Positions 10,345-19,335 of a DNA stretch of 40,588 nt are shown piece by piece. Origin of the DNA: Ectothiorhodospiraceae bacterium (GTDB taxonomy: Bacteria; Pseudomonadota; Gammaproteobacteria; Nitrococcales; Aquisalimonadaceae); assembly GCA_020831845.1 (NCBI GenBank), contig JAFIFV010000028.1:1-40588 (forward strand). The letters are read 5' to 3'. Position 1 is the stretch's first letter; every line of letters begins with the position of its first letter. Under the pieces are notes generated by a model. It saw only the letters and a program-made list of their open reading frames with translations, was not told where the DNA came from and made no database searches. The translations under genes were made by a program, and so were the position numbers.

Positions 10345-10647
10345 TCAGCGTATCGGTTCGTGGACGGTCACCAGCTTCACGCCATCCGGAAAGGTGGCCT
10401 CCACCTGTACCTCGGGAATCATCTCGGCGACGCCGTCCATGACGTCGTCTCGGGTCAGCACCTCCGCACCCAGGTTCATCAGTTCGGCGACGGTGCGGCC
10501 GTCTCGGGCCCCCTCCAGTATCTCGGCGGAGATCAGCGCCATCGCTTCGGGGTAGTTGAGCTTGAGACCGCGCGCCTTCCGCCGCTCGGCAAGCAGCGCC
10601 GCGGTGAACAACAGCAACTTGTCTTTTTCTCGTGGCGTCAGTTCCAT
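10345..10647 (-). CDS. ureA: Urease gamma subunit UreA
   Basis: A 100-residue subunit, [20 protein letters not shown] at the N-terminus and [16 protein letters not shown] at the C-terminus, both diagnostic of UreA. It forms the (UreABC)3 trimer with the beta and alpha subunits. The gene begins one base after the ureD stop codon, so it is probably coupled to it. Confidence 0.97.
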   Translation of the reverse strand: MELTPREKDKLLLFTAALLAERRKARGLKLNYPEAMALISAEILEGARDGRTVAELMNLGAEVLTRDDVMDGVAEMIPEVQVEATFPDGVKLVTVHEPIR

Positions 10648-10648
10648 C

Positions 10649-11494
10649 TCAGGTCTTCCAGATACGTGGTGGATGGGGAGGCACGCCGATGACGGCCTCG
10701 CGGATCAGACTCCAGGCCAGGTGCAGCGCCTCGCGCACCGGCTCGGCGCCGTGGCCCAGGCACCTGCAGATCAGGACGTCGCCCAGCCGACTGATCCCCA
10801 GACGCAGGCCGTCACGGCTGGCCAGTGCCTCACGCAGGCGGTTCTCCAGCCCCTCCGGGGCGGGGGTGGCGATACAGGTTCCGATCACTGTCCGGCCGTC
10901 CAGCCCCCAGGGCGCCGTGAGCAGGCGGTCCCCCGCCTCCAGGTTGAGCCGGTCGTGGAGCAGCATGGCGTCGCCGCGCCGGATCTGCGTCTGCTGTGTG
11001 CAGACGCCGGACAGAAAATGATCGCCGCTGCCCGGGCGCCCCAGGCACAGCACATCGAAGGTGATCAACCGGGCGTCGGCATGCAGATCAAAGCGGTTAT
11101 CCAGCAGCGTGCGGGAGGCACCGTGCAGAATCGTCTCCGCAGGCAGGAACTCCAAGCTGGCGGCCTCGGAGACCGCGAAACGCTGCAACTGGTAGGCGCT
11201 GGGCCCGGCCGTACGGTAGAACTTGGCTGCGGCGGGCGTGGTGATCAATGCGTGACTGGCTCGGTCCAGCCGGATATCCAGTTCCAGGCTATCCCCCCCG
11301 ACCACGCCGCCGGGGGGATGGATCACATAGGCATGGCATGGCGCACCTTCCGGATGGAAGGTGCGCTGCACCAACAGCGGACCATAGTGCCTGCGCCTGG
11401 CCAGTATTGTTCTGTCGTGCCGGCGCCGAAACTCCAGCGCCAGTCTGCCCCGCCAACCGGCGGTGAGCTGGGCGGTATCGATGGCTTCAGCCAC
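10649..11494 (-). CDS. ureD: Urease accessory protein UreD
   Basis: A 281-residue scaffold that binds the urease apoprotein first in the activation complex. Family features include [37 protein letters not shown] and QTEIRRGD-like [10 protein letters not shown]. The start is GTG at 11494 with only a weak GGGG upstream. The 60-bp gap to the TorF-family gene has no promoter that I recognise, so ureD is probably read from the sigma-54 promoter at 12299. Confidence 0.94.
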   Translation of the reverse strand: MAEAIDTAQLTAGWRGRLALEFRRRHDRTILARRRHYGPLLVQRTFHPEGAPCHAYVIHPPGGVVGGDSLELDIRLDRASHALITTPAAAKFYRTAGPSAYQLQRFAVSEAASLEFLPAETILHGASRTLLDNRFDLHADARLITFDVLCLGRPGSGDHFLSGVCTQQTQIRRGDAMLLHDRLNLEAGDRLLTAPWGLDGRTVIGTCIATPAPEGLENRLREALASRDGLRLGISRLGDVLICRCLGHGAEPVREALHLAWSLIREAVIGVPPHPPRIWKT

Positions 11495-11554
11495 GAAACA
11501 CCCCGTTCGTCTTGTGAGAGGGCGACTGCCAGGCGGCAGCCGCCCGGCGCGTTA

Positions 11555-12229
11555 TCAAAACTCGGTGGACACCGTGAAAGCCCACTGTTCCTTGTTGCCG
11601 GAGATGTCGTTGTCACCGTAGGCAACGCTGAAATCCAGCCCAGCATAGCTCACGCCAGCGCCGAGCAGCCAGTAGACCACGTCATCCGCGTCGGAATCGT
11701 CCACGTCCACATAACCCAGGTCACCGAACAGGAAAGTATTGGCCGGCAGGGCATATCCCAGGTTCAACTCGTACTTGATGTAGTCGCCGTCGGATTCATA
11801 GATCACATACAGGGCACTGTCCAGATCCATATAGGCGGCGGACAGTCCAGCGTAGATTTCGGTGAATTCGGCGGAGCCGCCGGCACCGGGGTAGAAATAG
11901 TGAATGGCGCCGAGGTCAATGCCGAAGGTATCGCTCAGGTCGGTGGCAAAACCCGCATAGACGTCCATTTCCAGATAAGAGGGGTCGGCATCACCGTAGC
12001 GGACCGAGGAGTTCCAGTTACCAATATAGAGCCCGGTCTCGTGCTCCAGGTCGAAGCCACCCTGAATGGCCGGACGACCGCCGGTTTCGCTGGCGCCCTC
12101 GAAGATGTAGTTGCTGGTCACGGCCAGGTTGCCGCTCCAGGAGAAACCCGCACCCAGGTCGTTGGCGGACACCTGGGATGCACCCAGCAACAGGCCCGTG
12201 GTTGCCACGGCAGTCAACGTCTTTTTCAT
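11555..12229 (-). CDS. TorF-family outer-membrane protein (Gcw_chp)
   Basis: A 224-residue protein with a signal peptide (MKKTLTAVATTGLLLGASQV SA, cleavage likely before NDLGAG) and a body of alternating short beta strands rich in aromatic residues and Asp, ending in Phe as outer-membrane beta barrels do. SNYIFEGASETGGRPAIQGG and the overall form fit the TorF/Gcw_chp family of putative porins. Start 12229 was preferred over 12265 because it gives a clean signal peptide. The only recognisable promoter is the sigma-54 element upstream, and ureD follows by 60 bp, so a role as a nitrogen-regulated porin for urea is a reasonable inference. The substrate is not proven. Confidence 0.85.
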   Translation of the reverse strand: MKKTLTAVATTGLLLGASQVSANDLGAGFSWSGNLAVTSNYIFEGASETGGRPAIQGGFDLEHETGLYIGNWNSSVRYGDADPSYLEMDVYAGFATDLSDTFGIDLGAIHYFYPGAGGSAEFTEIYAGLSAAYMDLDSALYVIYESDGDYIKYELNLGYALPANTFLFGDLGYVDVDDSDADDVVYWLLGAGVSYAGLDFSVAYGDNDISGNKEQWAFTVSTEF

Positions 12230-12298
12230 TCCCAATGCCTCTGTTGTGATGAAGCTGCAGATCAAGCCAAACGTCGCCGACTTGTTGCGATCGGGAGT

Positions 12299-12314
12299 AG
12301 CAGAAGCTGTGCCA
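12299..12314 (-). promoter_or_regulatory. Sigma-54 promoter of the torF-ureDABCEFG operon
   Basis: On the minus strand TGGCACAGCTTCTGCT matches TGGCAC-N5-TTGCT with one mismatch (C for the first T of the -12 box); the GG and GC pairs have the correct spacing. The predicted start of transcription is near 12288, about 60 bases before the ATG at 12229. Confidence 0.8.
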
Positions 12315-12380
12315 AGGCAGACAATTCTTTACCTGTCATGCAGTTGGCGTGTCCAGAAAGGGATGTGGACAGACTGGTCT

Positions 12381-12427
12381 GCACCAAGGCGGTACGGGAT
12401 ACAGCCGATCTGGCACCATGGCGGTGC
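12381..12427. promoter_or_regulatory. Tandem NtrC-like sites, 32 bp apart
   Basis: Two GCACC-N5-GGTGC type sites: GCACC-AAGGC-GGTAC at 12381-12395 (one mismatch) and GCACC-ATGGC-GGTGC at 12413-12427 (perfect). Their spacing is exactly 32 bp, three helical turns, and they lie about 80-130 bp upstream of the sigma-54 element. The rest of the 12230-12531 gap carries no gene. Confidence 0.78.
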
Positions 12428-12531
12428 AATGTTGGTCGCATGCAACAAAGAGCGGGAATGTCGGAAACCGAACCCGGAAACGCGAAGAGCGGCCCCGGGG
12501 CGGGTCTTCGGCAACGATCGTTCAGGCGAGC

Positions 12532-13047
12532 TCAGTCGTCGACGGAAATGCCTGCCTGCTCCAGCATATGGACCACCGAAGCACGCACTTCCTCGTCGCT
12601 GAGGTTGGGGTTGCCGCCGCGTGGCGGCATGGCGCGAATACCGTTGATGGAGTTTTCCACCAGGGTATCGAAACCCTTTTCCTCATACAGACTGGCCCAG
12701 GCATCCTCATCGCCGGTACGAGGCGAGTTCATCACGCCCTGGGAGTGGCAGGCCATGCAGACCGACTCGTAGACATCGCTGCCGGTGCGGACCACGTCCT
12801 CGTCATTACCGTTGCCATTGGCCGCAGCCAGTTCAACCGGCGCCGCATCACCGTCACGGTGCACAGCACCGACCGGCCGGAGATTACGTTCTGCACGCTC
12901 GCGCTGAAGCTCGGCGCGCGCCTGCTCATCCCCGCCGAACGAACCGGCAAACATGGCCAGTGCAAAAATAATCAGAGAGAGGACGGTGAGGGCTACCATC
13001 ACCAGTCCAAACGTTCTCATGAATGCGGAATCGTCCTGCTCGCTCAC
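12532..13047 (-). CDS. Membrane-anchored cytochrome c5-like protein
   Basis: A 171-residue protein with one transmembrane helix near the N-terminus (TFGLVMVALTVLSLIIFALA, residues ~11-30), a low-complexity linker and a C-terminal class I cytochrome c domain. The haem site is CMACH near residue 100 and the distal methionine is in IRAMPPRGG. I place the start at GTG 13047, giving VSEQDDSAFMRTF, because GAGGGGG lies upstream and c5-type homologues begin like this; the ATG at 13020 is the alternative. It acts as an electron carrier on the periplasmic face. It has no clear link to the urease genes. Confidence 0.85.
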   Translation of the reverse strand: MSEQDDSAFMRTFGLVMVALTVLSLIIFALAMFAGSFGGDEQARAELQRERAERNLRPVGAVHRDGDAAPVELAAANGNGNDEDVVRTGSDVYESVCMACHSQGVMNSPRTGDEDAWASLYEEKGFDTLVENSINGIRAMPPRGGNPNLSDEEVRASVVHMLEQAGISVDD

Positions 13048-13263
13048 CCTAACCCCCTCACATGGAAGCCACCCAGGCACGACCGGCCGGCGGCGCTTTC
13101 TTGCAGGGGTGGGAGTATAGCGGGAAACACCCGCACGGAAAAGCGAGTCCAACGCCGCGGCGCCTTGGGAGTTGATCGGCGCTGCCCTTGGACAGCAAGC
13201 CTTTCCGCTTCTAGCCTGAAGGAAGCGCTGAACGAAATCGGAGCGACACGCGGGAACGGCCAG

Positions 13264-14478
13264 ATGGATCATATCGGCTACCGGGAAGCATTGCGTCAGA
13301 CCAGCGCCGGCACCGAGGCAGTGTTTCCCCAGGCCGAGTTCCGGCGTCGGCAACACGCCCTCGCCGAAGTGATGCGACAACACGGTCTGGACGCCCTGCT
13401 GGTCACCAGCCCGGCGGACATCTATTACCTGACCGGTTATGCCACCTTCGAGGTGTCGGTGCATGCCGCTCTGATCTTCACCCCCGGCCAGTTGGTACTG
13501 CAGGTGCCTTCCATCGAAACCGGGCCGGCGGTGGCCTGCACCCGGTGCGAGCACATCCTGGGCTACCGCTGGGAGAAGCCGCAGGATATCGCTGCACAGC
13601 TCGTCTCCGCGCTGGGGGACCTCGGCGTGCGCACCGTGGGTATCGACTACTGGAGCCCTTCGCTTCGCGCCGGAGTGGTGGACGCGCTACGAGGCGCCAT
13701 GCCCGGCTGCAGTTTCACCAACGCGTCAGGCCTGACGGGCCAGCTCCGCATCGTGAAAACGCCGCTGGAGCTGGAATGCCTGGGGCGCAGCGCCGCCATC
13801 ACCGGCCAGGCGCTGGACCAGGCCGCCGACGCCGTGCGGGCGGGGGCATCCGACGCCGATGTGGCCGCCGTGGGCATGTCGGCGATGCTGCGAGCGGGCA
13901 GCGAATTCACCAGCATGCCTGCCATTGTCACCGCCGGCCGGCGCTCCGCGATCATTCACACCAGCCATGCACGGCACCCGATCCAGCCAGGGGACCCGGT
14001 GTTCATGGAATTCGGGGCCGCTTGGCATCGCTACACCGCACCGATGATGCGCACCGTCATCGCCGGCCGCGCCAGCGCCGCCATGCGGCGTGTCCACGCC
14101 GGCTGCGAAAGCCTGTACCGGAGCCTGATCGCCGCCATGAGACCAGGTGAAACCTTCGACAATGCGGCAGCGGCGGCGGAGTGCAGCCTGGCACCATTGC
14201 AGGAGGAAGTGTTCTTCTCCGGCGTCTACGGCTATTCGGTCGGTGCCCAGTTCCCTCCTTCCTGGGTGGAGGGCACCGGTTTCATCGCCCGGGGCCAGCA
14301 ACAGCGCTTTCGGGAGAACATGGTGTTCCATCTGCCGCTGTGCCTGCGCGTCCCCGGTCACTGGGGCATCGGGTTCAGCGAGACGGTGCGGGTGACCGCA
14401 GCCGGTGCCGAACCGATCACGTCGAATCGCTGGGAGCTGCGCGAGCAGGGCGACACGTCGGCGACGGCCGAAAGCTGA
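13264..14478 (+). CDS. M24 family peptidase-like protein (creatinase/ectoine-hydrolase type)
   Basis: A 404-residue two-domain protein: a creatinase N-terminal domain (DALLVTSPADIYYLTGY, residues ~41-57) and a pita-bread domain. The two metal-binding Asp positions of true M24 peptidases are not kept: the DxG position reads MEFGAAWHRY and the SDxTRT position reads APMMRT. GYSVGAQFPPSWVEG, in place of the usual HGxGH, is the form found in the ectoine hydrolase DoeA/EutD group. A partner DoeB deacetylase gene is not in the window, so the substrate remains open. Its 3' end overlaps amiB convergently by 62 bp. The start at 13264 lacks a strong ribosome-binding site. Confidence 0.75.
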   Translation: MDHIGYREALRQTSAGTEAVFPQAEFRRRQHALAEVMRQHGLDALLVTSPADIYYLTGYATFEVSVHAALIFTPGQLVLQVPSIETGPAVACTRCEHILGYRWEKPQDIAAQLVSALGDLGVRTVGIDYWSPSLRAGVVDALRGAMPGCSFTNASGLTGQLRIVKTPLELECLGRSAAITGQALDQAADAVRAGASDADVAAVGMSAMLRAGSEFTSMPAIVTAGRRSAIIHTSHARHPIQPGDPVFMEFGAAWHRYTAPMMRTVIAGRASAAMRRVHAGCESLYRSLIAAMRPGETFDNAAAAAECSLAPLQEEVFFSGVYGYSVGAQFPPSWVEGTGFIARGQQQRFRENMVFHLPLCLRVPGHWGIGFSETVRVTAAGAEPITSNRWELREQGDTSATAES

Positions 14479-15565
14479 TGCGCCCCCCCTGCAGCACGGC
14501 GTCCAGTGTCTGCAATTCGCCGCTGTCGCGGAACTCGCCGAGCAGAAAGCGGGCCAGCGGCACTTCAACATGGTGCCGCATGGCGCGCCGCAGCGACCGG
14601 GCACCGTAGCGCCGGTTGAAGCCCAGCCGCGCGATATGCTTGCTCGCCGGCGGATCCAGCCGGAGTTCCACATTGTGCTTGCGCAAACGACGGTTCAGCC
14701 GCCGCACCTCCAGCGCCACCAGCTCCTCCACGACGCCGTCGCCGATCCAGTTGAACACGGTGACGGTATCGATGCGATTGACGAATTCCGGCGTGAACCG
14801 CCTGAGCAACTCCTTTTCCATCAGCCGCCTCACACGAGCACCGCGATCCCCGGCGATGCGGGCAAGCAACCGGCCGAACAGGCGCTGCCTGCGCTCCGCG
14901 TGAACCTGGAGTCGCTTCGCCCCGAGATTGCTGGTCATGAACACCAGCGCGTTGCGGAAACTGTACGTGCGCCCCCCGGAAGCCACGGTGAGCAGGCCGT
15001 TGTCAAACACGTTGAGCAGCGCCAGGATGACTTCGTCCGAGGCCTTCTCCAGTTCGTCGAACAGCACGATGCCCGGCTTGCCCAGGCTGCCCTCGATGCG
15101 CTCCTGATCCAGGATCGTGGTGCCTTCCTTGCTGCCGACGTAGCCCGGGGGTGCGCCGGTCAGCGAGGCGGCGTAGTGTTCCTGCGAAAGCGTGTTCATG
15201 TCGACCCGGCAGAAGGCATCGGCATCCCCGTGCAGTGCCCGCGCCAGGGCGCGGACCAGCTCGGTCTTGCCAACCCCGGTGGGACCGAGGAACAGCGCAG
15301 TGTGCAGCGGCTTCGTCGGGTCGGATATATCGGCGCGGACGACCTGCAGCATATGTTCCAGGCTATCCAGCGCCTCGTCCTGGCCAAGAATCTCGCCGCG
15401 CACCGCACGCATGATGGCGGCGACGTCGAAACGGTAGCGACTGCTGATGCCACCTGCCGGCAGCGGCGCTTCCGGGGCCAACTCACTCACGTTCACCTCA
15501 TCCAGCCGCTGTTGCTCCAGCCGCCGGCGGTTGGTTTCGTCCAGCATGTCGTTCAGGAATGGCAT
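14417..15565 (-). CDS. amiB: AmiB-like single-domain Clp/Hsp100 ATPase
   Basis: A 382-residue protein with one AAA+ (AAA_2) module resembling the second ATPase domain of ClpA/ClpB: Walker A GPTGVGKT (94-101), pore loop GYVG (141-144), Walker B LFDE (168-171), sensor-1 region FMTSNLGAK, arginine finger region FVNRID and sensor-2 GFNRRYGARSL. There is no N domain, no first ATPase domain, and no clear IGF/IGL loop for ClpP. Directly after amiE, this matches AmiB of the P. aeruginosa amidase operon, a single-site Clp-type ATPase of unclear role. Start 15565 is chosen for the CGAGGAT before it. Confidence 0.82.
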   Translation of the reverse strand: MPFLNDMLDETNRRRLEQQRLDEVNVSELAPEAPLPAGGISSRYRFDVAAIMRAVRGEILGQDEALDSLEHMLQVVRADISDPTKPLHTALFLGPTGVGKTELVRALARALHGDADAFCRVDMNTLSQEHYAASLTGAPPGYVGSKEGTTILDQERIEGSLGKPGIVLFDELEKASDEVILALLNVFDNGLLTVASGGRTYSFRNALVFMTSNLGAKRLQVHAERRQRLFGRLLARIAGDRGARVRRLMEKELLRRFTPEFVNRIDTVTVFNWIGDGVVEELVALEVRRLNRRLRKHNVELRLDPPASKHIARLGFNRRYGARSLRRAMRHHVEVPLARFLLGEFRDSGELQTLDAVLQGGRISFRPSPTCRPARAAPSDST

Positions 15566-15584
15566 GCGGCATCCTCGCGGCAAT

Positions 15585-15615
15585 GGCGGCGGCCGCTCCG
15601 CGTTCAGCCGCCGCC
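15585..15615. other. GC-rich hairpin between amiE and amiB
   Basis: GGCGGCGGC and GCCGCCGCC form a perfect 9-bp stem with a 13-base loop in the 65-bp gap. No T run follows on the minus strand. It may protect the amiE end of the message or lower downstream amiB expression. Confidence 0.5.
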
Positions 15616-15630
15616 GCTTGCGGACCGGCC

Positions 15631-16677
15631 CTATTCGGCCGCCTCATCTTCCTTGGCGTCGTAGGGAAGATCCTTTACCGGCGCGCTGGCCACGCCCACC
15701 TTGCGGCGGGTGATCTTCTCCACGTCGTCGCGGGCCTTCTCGGCGTCGTTGACCCAGGTTCGGTAGAACTCGAACGGACAGTCCGCCACGCCGCGGTCGC
15801 CGTCCCCGGAATCGTGCATGCCGGTATAGCCGCGATGCAGCAGCTTGAACAGGTGGTTCTGGGACTGGTCGTTGGCGCGGGCGTCGCGGATTTCCGGAAC
15901 GGAAAGCTGGGCGTACTGGATACCGTTCTCCTCGGTGCCGCACTCACCCAGACTGCGGCCGTCGAAACCAATGACCGCGGAGTGGCCGAAGTAGCTGTAG
16001 ACGCCATCGAAACCGGTGGCATTGGCGACCGCAACGTAGCTGTTGTTGGCCCAGGCCATGCACTTGGCCATGTTGACCTGCTGCTCCTTGGCCGGGTACA
16101 TGTAGCCCTGGCAGCGGATGATCAGCTCGGCGCCGCGCATGGCGCAATCGCGCCAGATCTCCGGGTAGTTGCCATCGTCACAGATGATCAGGCTGATCTT
16201 CAGTCCCTTGGGACCGTCGCTGACGTAAGTGCGGTCGCCCGGGTACCAGCCCTCGATCGGGCACCAGGGAATGCACTTGCGGTATTTCTGGACAATCTCC
16301 CCCTTGTTGTTCATCAGGATAAGGGTGTTGTAGGGCGCCTTCTTCGGGTGCTCCTCGTGGCGCTCACCGGTCAGGGAGAACACGCCCCAGGTGTTTGCCT
16401 TGCGGCAGGCCTGGGCGAAGATCTCGGTTTCGTCGCCCGGGATGGTTGCCGCGGTGGCGTACATCTCGTCCGGGTCGTACATGATGCCCATGGTGCTGTA
16501 TTCCGGGAAAATCACCAGATCCATCCCGGGCAGGCCCTGTTTCATGCCGACGATCATGTCGGCGATCTTCTGGGCGTTCTCGAGCACCTCCGCCTTGGTG
16601 TGCAGGCGCGGCATCTTGTAGTTCACGACGGCGACGCCGACCGTATCCTTGCTGCTGGAAATATCACCGTGACGCAT
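15631..16677 (-). CDS. amiE: Aliphatic amidase AmiE
   Basis: A 348-residue nitrilase-superfamily enzyme that hydrolyses short aliphatic amides such as acetamide and propionamide to the acid and ammonia. The catalytic residues fall at their known numbers: Glu59 (FPEYS), Lys134 (KYRKCIPW), Glu142 and nucleophile Cys166 ([12 protein letters not shown]). The N-terminus [20 protein letters not shown] is almost that of the P. aeruginosa enzyme, which favours AmiE over formamidase AmiF. A strong ribosome-binding site (AGGAG) precedes the ATG. It lies downstream of the amide importer genes and upstream of amiB, so imported amide is converted at once to ammonia. Confidence 0.96.
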   Translation of the reverse strand: MRHGDISSSKDTVGVAVVNYKMPRLHTKAEVLENAQKIADMIVGMKQGLPGMDLVIFPEYSTMGIMYDPDEMYATAATIPGDETEIFAQACRKANTWGVFSLTGERHEEHPKKAPYNTLILMNNKGEIVQKYRKCIPWCPIEGWYPGDRTYVSDGPKGLKISLIICDDGNYPEIWRDCAMRGAELIIRCQGYMYPAKEQQVNMAKCMAWANNSYVAVANATGFDGVYSYFGHSAVIGFDGRSLGECGTEENGIQYAQLSVPEIRDARANDQSQNHLFKLLHRGYTGMHDSGDGDRGVADCPFEFYRTWVNDAEKARDDVEKITRRKVGVASAPVKDLPYDAKEDEAAE

Positions 16678-16756
16678 GATTCAACTCCTATTCAACTCAT
16701 GACACGTGATGCCGGGGACAGCCCCGGTTGCTTGCAAAACTGGCGCAGCGCCAGCT

Positions 16757-17452
16757 TCAGAACGTGAGAAACTCATCTGCGATCTCGTCCGTAAGCTCCT
16801 CACCGGTGCCCGCTACCGCGACCCGCCCCTTGTCCAGCACGATGAACTGGTCCGATGCACGGCGGGCGAAGGGCACGTTCTGCTCCACCAGCACGATGGT
16901 GATACCCATCTCCCGGTTGAGCCTGAGAATGACGTCCTCGATCTGCCGCACGATGTTGGGCTGGATGCCTTCGGTGGGCTCATCAAGCAGCAGCACCTTC
17001 GGGTCCATGGCCAGCGCCCGGGCGATGGCCAATTGCTGCTGCTGGCCGCCGGACAGATCACCTCCGCGACGGCCGATGAATTCCTTGAGGATCGGGAACA
17101 GCTCGAAGATGTAGTCCGGCAGCGTGCGCTTGCCGTCGGTGCGGGCATAGGTACCCATGAGGATGTTCTCCCGCACCGTGAAGCGGGGAATGATCTCCCG
17201 GCCCTGGGGGATGTAGCCGATACCCAGCCGGCCTCGGTCGCAGGTACGCATGCGCCCGAGATCCTTGCCACCGAAGGAGAGGTTGCCGGCGATACCGTCG
17301 GTCAATCCCATGATGGTGCGCAGCAACGTGGTCTTGCCCACGCCGTTGCGGCCCAGGATGCTGACAATGCTGCCCTGCTCCACCCGGAAGCTCACATCCT
17401 GCAGGATCGGGCTCTTGCCGTAGTAGGAGAACAGCGCGCTGGCTTCAAGCAT
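16757..17452 (-). CDS. Amide/urea ABC transporter ATP-binding protein, UrtE-like
   Basis: A 231-residue ABC ATPase with Walker A GRNGVGKTT, signature DLSGGQQQQLAIARAL and Walker B LLLDEPTEGIQPNI. It pairs with the UrtD-like subunit at 17445-18191, which it overlaps by eight bases. It is the last transporter gene before amiE (79 bp away). By sequence alone it would be called UrtE; its position next to amiE and the amide-responsive leader points to short-chain amides as the cargo, as in FmdDEF of methylotrophs. Confidence 0.88.
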   Translation of the reverse strand: MLEASALFSYYGKSPILQDVSFRVEQGSIVSILGRNGVGKTTLLRTIMGLTDGIAGNLSFGGKDLGRMRTCDRGRLGIGYIPQGREIIPRFTVRENILMGTYARTDGKRTLPDYIFELFPILKEFIGRRGGDLSGGQQQQLAIARALAMDPKVLLLDEPTEGIQPNIVRQIEDVILRLNREMGITIVLVEQNVPFARRASDQFIVLDKGRVAVAGTGEELTDEIADEFLTF

Positions 17453-18191
17453 GGCCGTTCCCTCCGTCGCCGAGATAGGCTTCGCGGACGGCGGGATCGT
17501 TCTCCACCTCCTCGATGCTGCCCTGGGCGAGCAGTCCGCCCTGATCCATGACCGTGACCGTCTCTGCGATCTGGCGCACGAAGCTCATGTCGTGCTCCAC
17601 CACGATCATCGTGTGGCTGCCTTTCAGGGAGTTGAAGATCTCCCCGGTCTTGCGGGTTTCCTGGATGGTCATCCCGGCGGTGGGCTCGTCCATGAGAATG
17701 AGCCTGGCGTCCTGCATCAGCAGCATGGCGATCTCCAGCCACTGCATCTGGCCATGGGACAGGTTGCCAGCCTTGGTATGCAGCTCGTCGCCCAGTTCCA
17801 CCAGATCCAGCACCTCCCGCATGCGGCCCTGTAGCCGGGAGCGGAACACGGTCAGGGAAGACAGCACTCCCGGCCGGGCGGACCGCGCGATCTCCAGGTT
17901 CTCGACCACGGTCAGCTCCCTGAACACGGTCGGGGTCTGGAACTTGCGGCCGATACCGACGCGCGCCCGCTTGAACACGGGCAAACGGGTCATGTCCCGG
18001 CCGTCGAAGAGGATCGCTCCCCCAGTCGGCGTGGTCCTGCCACAGATCAGGTCCAGCGTAGTGGATTTGCCGGCGCCGTTCGGCCCCAGCAGGCAGCGCA
18101 GTTCGCCCTGCTCCAGACTCAGGTCCAGCCCATCCACCGCACGCAGCCCACCGAACTGGACCGAGAGGCCTTGCAACTCCAACTGCGCCAT
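17445..18191 (-). CDS. Amide/urea ABC transporter ATP-binding protein, UrtD-like
   Basis: A 248-residue ABC ATPase: Walker A GPNGAGKST, signature LSHGQMQWLEIAMLL, Walker B LILMDEPTAGMTIQE and switch histidine VVVEHDMSFV. The SHGQxQWLEI signature and the GMT box are those of UrtD. Unlike the urea paralogue it has no N-terminal extension. One base separates it from the permease gene upstream. Confidence 0.88.
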   Translation of the reverse strand: MAQLELQGLSVQFGGLRAVDGLDLSLEQGELRCLLGPNGAGKSTTLDLICGRTTPTGGAILFDGRDMTRLPVFKRARVGIGRKFQTPTVFRELTVVENLEIARSARPGVLSSLTVFRSRLQGRMREVLDLVELGDELHTKAGNLSHGQMQWLEIAMLLMQDARLILMDEPTAGMTIQETRKTGEIFNSLKGSHTMIVVEHDMSFVRQIAETVTVMDQGGLLAQGSIEEVENDPAVREAYLGDGGNGHA

Positions 18192-18192
18192 C

Positions 18193-19326
18193 TCACCGTC
18201 CTCCCTTGTCGTGGGTGCCGGAGACCACGCTCCGGCTTATGGCCAGTGACTCTCGGCGCTCAAGCCGGGCCTGGCGGTAGAACGCGATGACACGCGCCAG
18301 AGCACCGTGGAACACCCCGAACAAGCCGCGCGGCATGACCAGCACCACGAGAATGAACAGCATCCCCAGGAACAGGGTCCAGCCATCGACGAACAGATCG
18401 GAGAGCCGGCCTTCCAGCATGTTGACGATGATCCCGCCCAGCGCGGCAGCCACCAGCGAGTCCCGACCGCCCACGGCGCACCAGATCACGATGGCCAGAC
18501 TGAACGGCACCCCCATGTAGGTGGGCGATGCGAACTCCAGCACCAGCACGTAGAGCATGCCGGCCCAGCCGGCAATGGCCGCGGAGGCGCAGAAGGCCAG
18601 GGTTTCGTAGCGGGCGACGTCGTAGCCGAAGAAGCGGACGCGGTCGGGGTTCTCCTTGATCGCGCGCAGCACCAGGCCGACCTTGCTGCGCACCAGCGCC
18701 AGTGCCAGCACCAGCGCACAGATCAGGCAGCCGGCCACGAAGTAATAGAAGCTCAGGCTGTAGTTGTCCGCCGTCCAGCCGAACAGCTCCAGCGGCGCCA
18801 GGCCGGTGAGACCGTTCTCGCCACCGGTGTAGCGCTGCTCCTCCACGAACACCAGTTGGATCGCCACCAGGAAAGCCAGCGTGATAATGGCCACGAACAC
18901 ACCGGTGATGCGGCCGCGGAACATGAAAATGCCCATCACCGCCGCCACCGCCGCCGGCACCAGCAAGCCTGCGGCGATCGTCACCGGCAGCGAGTGGAAC
19001 GGCTCCCAGAACCAGGGCAGGCTCTCCACGTTGGTCCAGCCCATGAAATCGGGCATGCCATCCGGCATGTTCACGCTGGCCTTCAGCTTCAGGTGCATGG
19101 CCATGATGTAGGCGCCGAGCCCGAAGGTGGCGGCCTGACCCAGGTTCAGAATGCCGGCACAGCCCCAGGACAGTGCCAACGCCATGGCCACCATGCCCAG
19201 CGTCAGATAGCGAGCGAATGTATTCAGCTCGAAGCCGTCAAATCCCAGACCCCAGGGCACCACCACCAGCAGCAGCAGGGCGAACAGCGCATAACCAATG
19301 CAGTCGAACGAGAAATTCCTGTTCAT
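18193..19326 (-). CDS. Amide/urea ABC transporter permease, UrtC-like
   Basis: A 377-residue polytopic permease of the LivM/UrtC family, with ALSWGCAGILNLGQAATFGLG in the first third and MLYVLVLEFASPTYMGVPFS in the second half. It forms the inner-membrane pore with the LivH-type subunit at 19336-20205. A GGGGGG-rich ribosome-binding sequence lies just before the ATG at 19326. The loop VEEQRYTGGENGLTGLAPLE is the UrtC/LivM-type segment. Confidence 0.88.
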   Translation of the reverse strand: MNRNFSFDCIGYALFALLLLVVVPWGLGFDGFELNTFARYLTLGMVAMALALSWGCAGILNLGQAATFGLGAYIMAMHLKLKASVNMPDGMPDFMGWTNVESLPWFWEPFHSLPVTIAAGLLVPAAVAAVMGIFMFRGRITGVFVAIITLAFLVAIQLVFVEEQRYTGGENGLTGLAPLELFGWTADNYSLSFYYFVAGCLICALVLALALVRSKVGLVLRAIKENPDRVRFFGYDVARYETLAFCASAAIAGWAGMLYVLVLEFASPTYMGVPFSLAIVIWCAVGGRDSLVAAALGGIIVNMLEGRLSDLFVDGWTLFLGMLFILVVLVMPRGLFGVFHGALARVIAFYRQARLERRESLAISRSVVSGTHDKGGR

Positions 19327-19335
19327 GCTCCCCCC

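Noticed and set aside
13048..13554. Long N-terminal extension of the cytochrome c frame
   Set aside because: It would run antisense into the M24 gene and has no signal; GTG 13047 with a ribosome-binding site explains the start.
15631..16677. Formamidase AmiF instead of AmiE
   Set aside because: The N-terminus MRHGDISSS and the catalytic residue numbering match the aliphatic amidase.
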